A stretch of 14,592 nucleotides of DNA. Source: Alphaproteobacteria bacterium. GTDB taxonomy: Bacteria; Pseudomonadota; Alphaproteobacteria; Sphingomonadales; Sphingomonadaceae. The stretch spans positions 1,636 to 16,227 of the forward strand of contig VBAE01000181.1 of NCBI GenBank assembly GCA_005882415.1, read 5' to 3'. Each line of letters opens with the position of its first letter. Within the stretch, counting starts at the first letter, position 1. The position numbers and the translations under genes are program-made. Below, in pieces: positions 7,140-14,592 of this stretch. The notes under the pieces are model-generated. The model did no database searches. It saw only the letters and a program-made list of their open reading frames with translations, and had not been told where the DNA came from.

Positions 7140-9223
7140 GGGTTCGGCGCGGGGAGGGGACGGATCGGCATAGAATAGGCCGCGGCCGTCGGTGGCAAGA
7201 TAGACTCGACCGGGACGCTGCGGATCGCCGGCAATGGCGCGGAAGCGCAGGCCCCATTGGTGGGCGTCGTCGTTGATCCGGGTCCAGGAGGCGCCGGAAT
7301 CGTCCGAGCGGAAGATTGCGCGCAGCGAGCCCCGGCGAGCGATGGCGAAGACGCTGCCGCGGCCGAGGCCGAACTGCTCGACGTCGATGTCGGGAGAGGA
7401 GCGGCGCTCGAAGGAGGCGCCGCCGTCGCTGCTCCGGTAGAGGGCGCCGGAGACCTTGAGCCAGATCTCGCCGGCGCGGGCCGGATTGGCGGCGAGGGGC
7501 GCCTGCGCCTCGCGGTTGCGCGGGGTTGCGGGGGCGAGATCGGGGAGGCCGCGGGCGGGGAGGGGGGTGAAGCTCTTGCCGCCGTCATTGCTCGCGAACA
7601 GGCGGGAGCCGGCGAAGTCGACGGCGTAGAAGCGGCCCGGCGCGACTTTGTCGGCATAGACGCGGGCGCCGGTGCCCCGTCGGCGGAGACCGTTATCGGG
7701 GCCTCGCCGTTCGTCACGCCTGCGACCTTGAGCGGCTTCCAGTGGTGGCCGCCATCGCCGGACCAGGCGAGCGAGGGCTGGTCCGGAGCGGGATCGTGGG
7801 CGCTTCCGCTGCGCACGACCACCGACGGGTTGGCGCCGGCATAATCGAGATTGTTGGTGTTGCTGAGCTGCGGGTTGGAGTGGGGGTAAGGCGGGGAGAC
7901 GTCGAGATCGTCGTGGAGGAAGCCCGCTATGTCGCCAAAGCCCGAGATGAGCGGGGCGCCGCCTGTGGGGCTGATCAGGGTGATCACCGCGGTCTGTTCG
8001 ATTCCCTTCACCCACGGCTTCCAGTGCTTCAGATCGTCGGTGCCGTAGACGGTGGCGCCGGTGGTGTAGGCGATGTGGCGGGAGTCGAACGGATCGATGG
8101 CGAGCCCGGCGGTCCAGTGGCCGAAATCCGCCTCCTTCCGCCCGAATTTGAGGAAGGGCGAGGCGGAGACGTCGCGGACGCTGCCTTTGGACAGATCGCG
8201 CCAGCCGGCGCCGGCATTCTCGGAGAGCCAGACGGTGTCGCCCGGGAACCAGCGGTCGACCGAGGAAACAACGACGCGCCCCGGCCGCTGCCGGTCGAGG
8301 CTGACGCCCATATAGCCGCCTTCGCTGGCGCGGTCGGGCGTGATGTCGGTCCAGCGGCCGCTCTTCGTGTCGAGCCGCCAGACCGCGCCGGTGGCGATCC
8401 CGTTGGGGCCGACGCTCGAACAATAAGCGACGAAGAGGCGGCCTTCGCCGTCGATCTCGGCCTTGACCGGGAGCAGGTCCGGCCCGCCCGGAATGGCGGA
8501 CCATGTGCCGCCGGAATCGGCGGATCGATAGAGATGTTGCTCGGCCGGATCGGCGACGCCGGCGTAGATCGCGCCGTCGGGGCCGAACAGCACGAAGCTC
8601 ACCCCCGCATGGGTCTGGCGGCGCTGGGTGGGGAGGCCCAGGCCGGGATAAGGGAAGCTCTCCACCCTGGCCCAGGTCGCGCCGCGGTCGAGGCTTCGCT
8701 GGAGCCCGTCATGGCGCGACCCGAAATAGAGGGTGGACGTATTCGCCGGGTCGATGGCGAGCCGCTCGCCGAGGCCGCGGCCGTCCTCGTTGCCGCCCAT
8801 CTTGAACGGGACCGGGACGACGCTCCAGGTCGCACCGCGGTCCTCGGAGCGCTGGATGGAGGCGGGCCCCCAGGAGCCCATGCCGGCGGCGATGTAGACG
8901 ATTTTCGGGTCCCTGGGGTCGGGAGCGATGCTCTCGATCCCCATATAGCTGCTTTCGGCATTGGCGTCCTGGAGCGGGATCCATGTCCCGGCGCGGTCAT
9001 CCCAGCGATAGGCGCCGCCCATGTCCGTGCGCAGGTAAGCGAGGCCCTTCTCGGCGCGGCTGAAGACGATGTTGGGGGCGAAACCGCCGGCGCCGACGGT
9101 GACGTTGCGCCAAATGTAGGGCGTCTGCGCGAGCGGCGCTGCGCCCGCGGCGGCTGCGCAGGCGATCGCGGCAATCGTCAGGATGCGCAGCAAGCGGGGG
9201 ACCATCGCCGTTAGCGCTACCAT
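7137..9223 (-). pseudogene. GH74 endo-xyloglucanase, internal deletion with frameshift
   Basis: The N-terminal part, from ATG 9223 (the in-frame alternative ATG 9205 is equally possible), has a signal peptide (LLRILTIAAIACAAAAGAAP) and then the GH74 beta-propeller with many Asp-box-like repeats (SEDRGATW, SLDRGATW, SADSGGTW, SENAGAGW). RTDMGGAYRW carries the expected first catalytic Asp (Asp67), and NNLDYAGANP at Asp460 fits the position of the second. After ITVSADG (residue 516, codon 7676-7678) the frame is lost. The C-terminal propeller resumes one frame away at GARVYADKVAPGRFYA (from 7670) and runs about 177 codons to TGA at 7137-7139. The stretch of roughly 25-30 residues that normally separates these motifs in GH74 (a VW/F-SP strand and an Asp box) is absent, so this looks like a deletion of 3n+1 bases rather than a simple indel. 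GH74 enzymes cut the beta-1,4-glucan backbone of xyloglucan. It is the first gene of the operon with GH31. Confidence 0.85.
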
Positions 9224-9253
9224 CGCTCCCGCGACTTCGCTAGCTTCAAGCAC

Positions 9254-11209
9254 ATGAAGAGCATCTGCTTTGCACTGGCCATGCTGGTGGGCGCGCCTGC
9301 GGTCGCCGCCGAGCCGCTCGATCTCGCCTCGCCGGGCGGGGCGGTGACGGCGCACATCTCCGCCAACGAGGGCGGTCAGCCGGCGTACAGCCTAAGCTAT
9401 CGCGGGCGGACTCTGATCGGCCGCTCGGCGCTCGGGCTGGCGTTCGAGCGCTACCGGACCCTGTCGTCGGGCATGGCGGTGGAGAGCGTCACCCACAGCT
9501 CCGGCGACGATAGTTACGCGCTGATCGGAAGACGTTCCTCGGTCCGCGACCGCTACAATGAGATGGTGGTGAGCTTTGCCGAGACGGGCGGCGAGAAGAG
9601 GCGGCTGGAGATCGTCTTTCGCGCCTATGAGGACGGCTTCGCCTTCCGCTACCGCGTGCCCGCGCAGCCGAATTCGCGGCATTTGCGGCTCGCCGGCGAG
9701 GTCACCGAATTCACCTTCCCCGCCGACTATCGCTGCCAGGCGCTCAACATCGGCCGGTACACTAGCAGCCATGAGGGCGAGTTCGATCCCGTATTGGCCT
9801 CGGCCATGCGCAACCACAATCTGTTCGACCTGCCGGTGGTCTGCGAGACAGCGGGGGCGGCGATGGCGTTCGCGGAGTCCGACCTCGTCAATTACGGAGC
9901 GCTCTATCTCAGCGGCCGCGAGACCGGCGAACTCGGCCTCCAGGCCAAGCTTTCGCCGCGGCCGGACGATCCCGCAATCGCCGTCTCCGCCTGGGTGGGC
10001 GAGGAAGGTTTCCAGTCGCCCTGGCGGGTGGTGCTTCTCGGCGACGGCGTGGCGAAGCTCGCCGAGTCCACCCTCATCACCAGCCTCGCCGCGCCCGCTG
10101 AAGGCGACTTCAGCTGGGTGCGGCCGGGCAAATATGCCTGGGACTGGTGGAATGGCCCGACGCTGAAGGGTGTGAAGCAGGCCGGGATGAACGACGAGAC
10201 CTTGAAAGCCTTCATCGACTTCGCCGGTGAAAGCGGTTTGGAATATATGCTGATCGACGACGGCTGGTATTCGAACAGCGGCGGCGGCGCGACGGTGCTC
10301 CCCGGCGCGAACAATCTGGCATGGGTGCCGGAAATCGACCTCCCCGGCCTCGTCCGCTACGCCGAAACCCGCAAGGTCGGCCTGTGGCTCTGGGTCCACT
10401 GGAAGATGCTCGATGCGAACATGGACCAGGCGCTTCCCCTCTACGCGAAGCTCGGTATCATGGGCATCAAGGTCGATTTCATGGACCGGGACGACCAGCA
10501 GATGATCGGCTTCTACCACCGGCTGCTGAAAACCGCGGCGGCGAACCGGCTGATGGTCGACCTCCACGGCGCCTATCCCCCGCGCGGTCTGGTGAGGACG
10601 TTCCCCAATTTCGTCACCCAGGAAGGCGTGTTCGGGGCCGAGTATAACAAATGGACCCGCCGCGTGACCGCGCGGCACAACGTCAATCTGGCGCTGACCC
10701 GCAACCTGCTCGGGCCGATGGACTATACGCCGGGCGGCTTCCGCAATGCGACGCCCGCCGACTTCGTCCCCGAGGCGCAGACGCCGATGGTGCAGACCAC
10801 CCGCGGCCAGGCGCTGGCGATGTATGTCGTGTTCGAAAGCCCCTTCCAGGGCGTCTCCGACAGCCCTGACAATTACCGCGGCGCAGCCGGGTTCGAGTTC
10901 GTCAAGGGGGTGCCGGCGGCGTGGGACGAGACCCGCGCGGTGTCGGGCGCTCTGGGGGAGCATGTGGTGCTGGCCCGGCGCAAGGGTGGCGACTGGTATG
11001 TCGGCGCGATGACCAACGAGGCTGGGCGTGCGGTGAAGGTGCCGCTCTCCTTCCTCGGTCCGGGGCGCTATTCGGCGGAGGTGTGGCAGGACGGGGCGCG
11101 GGCGACCGACGTGGTCCGGACGGTGCGCGAAGTCGGCGCAAAGGACGTACTGACCCTGAAGCTCGCCCCGTCCGGTGGCGCCGCAGTGAAACTGACGCCA
11201 GCGCCCTAA
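9254..11209 (+). CDS. GH97 glycoside hydrolase, probably the retaining (alpha-galactosidase-like) type
   Basis: This intact 651-residue enzyme has a Sec signal peptide (MKSICFALAMLVGAPAVAAE), an N-terminal beta-sandwich (about 20-285), the catalytic barrel (about 290-550, starting WDWWNGPTLKG) and a C-terminal beta domain. Asp408 in GIKVDFMDRDDQ and Glu463 in FGAEYNKW are 55 residues apart, the spacing I recall for the nucleophile and acid/base of the retaining GH97 alpha-galactosidase from Bacteroides. The inverting alpha-glucosidase SusB branch uses different Glu bases. Glu457 (VTQEGVF) fits a calcium ligand. The substrate is therefore probably an alpha-galactoside, but alpha-glucoside activity cannot be excluded. 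Start ATG 9254 is chosen because the signal peptide begins there, although no clear Shine-Dalgarno is visible. It is divergent from GH74 with 30 bases between starts and converges on GH2 through a large inverted repeat. Confidence 0.92.
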   Translation: MKSICFALAMLVGAPAVAAEPLDLASPGGAVTAHISANEGGQPAYSLSYRGRTLIGRSALGLAFERYRTLSSGMAVESVTHSSGDDSYALIGRRSSVRDRYNEMVVSFAETGGEKRRLEIVFRAYEDGFAFRYRVPAQPNSRHLRLAGEVTEFTFPADYRCQALNIGRYTSSHEGEFDPVLASAMRNHNLFDLPVVCETAGAAMAFAESDLVNYGALYLSGRETGELGLQAKLSPRPDDPAIAVSAWVGEEGFQSPWRVVLLGDGVAKLAESTLITSLAAPAEGDFSWVRPGKYAWDWWNGPTLKGVKQAGMNDETLKAFIDFAGESGLEYMLIDDGWYSNSGGGATVLPGANNLAWVPEIDLPGLVRYAETRKVGLWLWVHWKMLDANMDQALPLYAKLGIMGIKVDFMDRDDQQMIGFYHRLLKTAAANRLMVDLHGAYPPRGLVRTFPNFVTQEGVFGAEYNKWTRRVTARHNVNLALTRNLLGPMDYTPGGFRNATPADFVPEAQTPMVQTTRGQALAMYVVFESPFQGVSDSPDNYRGAAGFEFVKGVPAAWDETRAVSGALGEHVVLARRKGGDWYVGAMTNEAGRAVKVPLSFLGPGRYSAEVWQDGARATDVVRTVREVGAKDVLTLKLAPSGGAAVKLTPAP

Positions 11210-11395
11210 CCTGCCTCCCCGCGAGCGGCAGCTCGGGGGGAGGGGGACCACATGTAATGTGGTGGAGGGGTGATCAGGCTGGGAGTCGGAGGTTCTAGCG
11301 CGCGACGGCGGAGGCTTTCGCCTTGCCACCCCTCCACCGCCTCCGGCGGTCCCCCTCCCCATCGCTTCGCGATAGGGAGGCAGGTTGGCGTCAGT
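11191..11395. repeat. Complex nested inverted repeat between convergent GH97 and GH2 genes
   Basis: The arms pair from outside inward. ACTGACGCCA (11191-11200) with TGGCGTCAGT (11386-11395); AACCTGCCTCCC (11208-11219) with GGGAGGCAGGTT (11375-11386); GGGGAGGGGGACC (11237-11249) with GGTCCCCCTCCCC (11348-11360); GGTGGAGGGGTG (11261-11272) with CACCCCTCCACC (11327-11338). Local hairpins sit in between: CCACAT-GTA-ATGTGG (11248-11262), ACCGCC-TCC-GGCGGT (11336-11350) and ATCGC-TTC-GCGAT (11361-11373). The outer arms overlap the last codons of both genes. It probably serves as a bidirectional terminator, and resembles dispersed palindromic elements rather than a plain terminator. Confidence 0.85.
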
Positions 11396-14209
11396 CTTCG
11401 ACCAGCACGAGACCCGTAAGGCCCGGGGCAGGGACGCCCGTCCCATCAATCAGGACGGATAGCACGCGCTCGCCTTCGCCTGGCGGCAACGGGACGATGA
11501 GGCGCTCGGCGGCGGGGGACGACTTGGTCGCAGCCTTCTTGCCGTCGATCCACACCTCCGCCGCGCCGGCCACACCGCCGAACACCAGCCGCCCGCCTTT
11601 GTCGCGCACCCTCCGCCTGAGCGTGAACTTCGTTCGCAGGAGGATCCACCGCGCCGGGCCGTCGAGCTTCTGGACTTCGCCCGGGTGGATCCATTGCCAG
11701 CTGTTCATGTCGTTGTCGGCGACGACCAGGTTCGGGTCCATCCGCGTCGCCGAGGCGGGGGACTGGTGCCAGCCTTCGTTGAGGATCGCGGCGGGCGGAG
11801 TCGGCGGCACTGCGGCGCGGGGCGGGGCGGCGAGACGGCGGACGCTCACCTTCGCGGGTTTCAAGCCCGGAGAGGTGGCGGTGAGGGTCAGGGTCCCCGC
11901 GCCTCCGTCGGCACGGACGATCACCTGCGCCAGGCCGTTGAACAGGCTCCTCTTGTCACCCTTCTCCGGCTCGTGGCTGTTCGGGTCGCCATTGCCGAGG
12001 CCGATGATGCTTCCGCCGGAGATTGCGAACTGGACGGGGAGGTTAGCGGTCGGAACATGCCGCCCCTTTGCATCCACCGCATCGACGGTGACCGGCTGCA
12101 CGTCCTCGCCGCCGCCGGCCATCGCGGATCGATCCGGAGTCAGGCGAAGCGCGACGGGCGCGCCGGTGGTCTCCACCGCGGTCCGCACCACCTCGCGCCC
12201 GCCGCGATAGCCCACCGCCTCGAGCCGCCCCGCCTCGTACGGCACCTGCCACGACGGCATCGTGTACCGATCCACCGCCTGCTCGCCGACCTTCCGCCCG
12301 TTCAGCACCAGCGCCACCCGCTCGACATTGGTGAGCGCCATGACCTTCACCGCCTTCCCCTCCCGGCCGGCCCAGTTCCAGTGCGGCACCAGGTCGAGCA
12401 GAGGCGGCTCGTCCACCCACTGCGCGCGGTGGAGGTAGAAGGCCATTTTCGGGAAGCCGCACAGGTCGGTGATCCCGAAGAAGGAGGATTGCGACGGCCA
12501 TTCGAACGGGGTCGGCTCGCCATGATAGTCGAAGCCGGTCCAGACGAAGGTGCCGGCGACGAACGGGCGCTCCGCGATCGCCTTCCACGATCGGCGGTGG
12601 GTCGCGCCCCAGTCGGCCGGCTCCTCGTCGTAGGAGGCCATGATGTGGCGGGCGCGGTCGGTTTCATATTCGCCGCGGGTCATGAAGGTGGACGTGTCTT
12701 CCGAGCTGGTCAGCGGCTTGTCCGGGAAGGCGGCGTGGAACTTGTCGTAGGTGTCGGTCTGGTAGTTGAAGCCGACCACGTCGACGGCCTGGCTGACGTT
12801 GCTGGGCGCGAACATTCCGAAGTTCATCGCCGCGGTGACCGGGCGGCTGGTGTCGAGCGCCTTCACCTTGGCCGCCATGCGCCGGACCATCTCATAGCCT
12901 TGAGCCGTGCCCTGCATCGGCTCCTCGTTGAACACCGACCAGAGGATGATGCTGGGGCGGTTGCGGTCGCGGCGGACCATCCATTCCAATTGGGCCATGT
13001 AGTCGGGGCTGACGTTGAACAGGCGGTTCTCGTCCATCACCAGCATGCCGAGCCGGTCGCACAGGTCGAGCGTCTCGGTGGCGGGCGCGTTGTGGGAGAA
13101 GCGGATCGCGTTGCAGCCGAAATCCTTGAGGCGCCGGATCCGCCACTCCCAGAGCGAGTCGGGGATGGCGACGCCGACCCCGGCATGGTCCTGGTGGATG
13201 CAGACGCCTTTGATCTTCACCGGCCGCTCGTTGAGGAAGAAGCCGCGTTCCGCGTCGAAGCGAATGGTTCGGAAGCCTAGGCGGAGGAGGCGCTCGTCGC
13301 CTGAGTCGAGGCGGATTGTAAGGGTGGAGAGGTTGGGCGTCTCGAGCGACCAGAGCTCGGGGTTGGGGACTGCGAGGTCGAGTGACGCTTCGGTTCGGGC
13401 GAGGGGGGGGATTGAGGCCTGACGTTGGCGAGAGTGACAGTCACCGGCACGGTCCAGGCGCCGTCGGGCGCGCGCCTCGGGTCGGCATGCACTCCGTCGG
13501 AGACGATGTGGACCGGGGGGCGCTTCACCAGCCAGGCGTGGCGGTAGAGGCCGGCGCCTTCGTACCACCAGCCTTCCATCTGCTGCGCATCGACCCGGAC
13601 GACGATGGTGTTGGGCTCGTCGCCGAAGCGGGCGAGCGGGGTCACGTCAATATAGACGCTGTTATAGCCGCTCCAGTTATGGGCGACGATCGAGCCGTTG
13701 AACCAGATGGTGGCGTTGGTCGCGATCGCGCCGAACTGGAGCTCGAGATATTTGCCCTTGTCCGCCTCGTCGAAGCGAAGGTGGCGCCGGTACCAGGCGA
13801 AGCCGCGGCGGCGATAGCCTTGCGAGACGTTGGCCTTGGGGTCGAACGGCATGTCCGACGCCCAGTCGTGCGGCAGGTCGACCAGGGGCCAGTCGCTGTC
13901 GTCATAGTCCATTGCCGCGGCGCCCTGGGCCGCGCCCGCCTTGGCCGCGCCATAGGTCCAGCCATGGCCGATTATCTCGGGGAAGGGGATGTCGCCCTGG
14001 TGAAACAGCCAGGCCTTGTCGAGGAGGAGGCGGCCGGGTTCGTCGACGGGAAGCGGAGCGGGGAGGACGTCGCGGGTCGGCGGCATCGGCAGCGCGCCTG
14101 CGCGCGGCGCGCGGGGCGACGTGGCGGCGGCGGCGGTGCCTTGGATCGGGGCCAAGGCGGCGCCGGCGGCGGCGGAGGCGAGGAAGTCGCGGCGGTTCAT
14201 GGGAAGCAT
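11391..14209 (-). pseudogene. GH2 beta-galactosidase-type enzyme with Tat signal, deletion/frameshift in the second domain
   Basis: The N-terminal part starts at ATG 14209 or ATG 14200 (MNRRDFLASAAAGAALAP). NRRDFL followed by a hydrophobic stretch is a twin-arginine signal, so export is by Tat. The sugar-binding domain (about 55-235; PHDW, GYRRRGFAWYRR, GAGLYRHAWLVK) is normal. After TVTLANV (codon 263, 13421-13423) the frame breaks beside a run of eight G (13403-13410). The other frame resumes at ASIPPLARTEA (from 13418) and continues about 675 codons to TGA 11391-11393. Inserting one G would join the frames, but the immunoglobulin-like domain would still be about 25-35 residues short, so a deletion is likely. 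The catalytic barrel is intact: acid/base Glu in FNEEPM (codon 12924-12926) and nucleophile Glu in SSEDTS (codon 12699-12701). After it come a DUF4982-like domain, a second Ig-like domain (PVTVDAVDAKG) and a jelly-roll carbohydrate-binding-like C terminus. GH2 beta-galactosidases remove side-chain galactose from xyloglucan (family knowledge). Confidence 0.87.
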
Positions 14210-14304
14210 GTGTGATCGGAGGCCGCGGGGCGGTCAAGCAAGTGCGGACTCGCAACTTTCCTTCCTGCGGTTCATTGGCGGAGCGCAGCTTCGGGAGAAC
14301 CCCA

Positions 14305-14592
14305 ATGACTCGGCACAAGATCGCAATCGTGGTGGGAAGCCTCAGGGAGGGGAGCATCAACCGCAAGGTTGCGCGCTCGATCTGCGCCTTTGCCGGCGAC
14401 AAGCTCGACTGCAATATCGTCGAGATCGGCGACCTGCCGCTCTACAACCAGGATTACGATTCAGATTCGCCCGAGGCCTACGCGCGCTTCCGCGAGCAGG
14501 TTGCGGCGGCGGACGGGATATTGTTCGTGACGCCCGAATATAATCGCGGCGTTCCGGGCGTTCTCAAGAATGCGATCGACGTGGGATCGCGG
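14305..14592 (+). CDS. NAD(P)H-dependent FMN reductase, flavodoxin-like fold, 3' end missing
   Basis: Ninety-six codons are visible before the window ends. The start ATG 14305 has GGGAG 7 bases upstream. The protein begins MTRHKIAIVVGSLREGSINR, the first strand and FMN-phosphate loop of the SsuE/ChrR/YieF-type reductases. Further on, FVTPEYNRGVPGVLKNAIDV is the conserved flavin-binding signature of the family. It is a cytoplasmic flavin or quinone/azo reductase; the natural substrate cannot be told. It is divergent from GH2, with 95 bases between starts in which I see no convincing promoter. It probably does not belong to the hydrolase pathway. Confidence 0.93.
   Translation, partial: MTRHKIAIVVGSLREGSINRKVARSICAFAGDKLDCNIVEIGDLPLYNQDYDSDSPEAYARFREQVAAADGILFVTPEYNRGVPGVLKNAIDVGSR

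Noticed and set aside
7742..9214. Long + strand open frame (490 codons) opposite GH74
   Set aside because: Antisense shadow of the GH74 coding frame; no family motif and no ribosome site.
9224..9355. Upstream extension of the GH74 frame to 9355
   Set aside because: It would overlap the GH97 start and signal peptide on the other strand and puts 44 charged residues before an obvious signal peptide.
9392..11449. Long - strand open frame (685 codons) opposite GH97
   Set aside because: Antisense shadow of the intact GH97 gene, which has a signal peptide and catalytic motifs.
11685..13280. Long + strand open frame (531 codons) opposite GH2
   Set aside because: Antisense shadow of the GH2 barrel coding region, with His/Arg/Val-rich low-complexity translation.
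14210..14304. Promoters for GH2 and the FMN reductase in the divergent gap
   Set aside because: No hexamer pair with proper spacing could be made out on either strand.

Overview
The window is strongly GC-rich, gene-dense and codes on both strands. Its base composition, the paired 'GTCATGCCGGA…TCCGGCAT' and 'ATCCCGGG…CCCGGGATGAC' intergenic palindromes, and the look of the proteins suggest an alphaproteobacterium, most likely a sphingomonad. This is inference from style; there is no marker gene in the window.

Layout: (1-1157, +) the 3' part of a secreted clan GH-A glycosidase resembling GH5 cellulase/xylanase proteins. (1171-1264) a double REP-like palindrome between convergent genes. (1292-2050, -) a GntR/FadR (FCD) regulator, divergent from (2147-3701, +) an SGLT-type sodium/solute symporter that carries a one-base frameshift. 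(3791-4231, +) a small protein of unknown function with an Arg/Pro/Gly-repeat tail. It runs tail-to-tail, 6 bases apart, into (7123-4238, -) a PA14-containing GH31 alpha-xylosidase, preceded in the same operon by (9223-7137, -) a GH74 xyloglucanase broken by an internal deletion and frame loss. Divergent from that, 30 bases away, is (9254-11209, +) a GH97 enzyme. After a 205-base complex inverted repeat comes (14209-11391, -) a Tat-exported GH2 beta-galactosidase-type enzyme, also broken by a deletion and frame loss. The window ends in (14305-14592, +) the first 96 codons of a flavodoxin-like NAD(P)H/FMN reductase, probably unrelated.

Together this reads as a xyloglucan (plant hemicellulose) utilisation locus. 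GH74 cuts the glucan backbone, GH31 removes alpha-xylose from the oligosaccharides, GH2 would remove beta-galactose, the GH-A enzyme may also act on the backbone, the symporter would import released sugar, and the FCD regulator would sense a sugar acid or similar metabolite. No TonB-dependent receptor lies in the window. The GH97 enzyme has the catalytic layout of the retaining (alpha-galactosidase-like) branch and is not obviously required for xyloglucan.

Three of the eight main genes (symporter, GH74, GH2) have broken reading frames. The symporter lesion is one extra G in a G run. The GH74 and GH2 lesions each appear to lack roughly 30 codons as well as the frame. Either the pathway is decaying or the assembly has local errors; the sequence alone cannot decide. 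I found no RNA gene, CRISPR array, insertion sequence or prophage.
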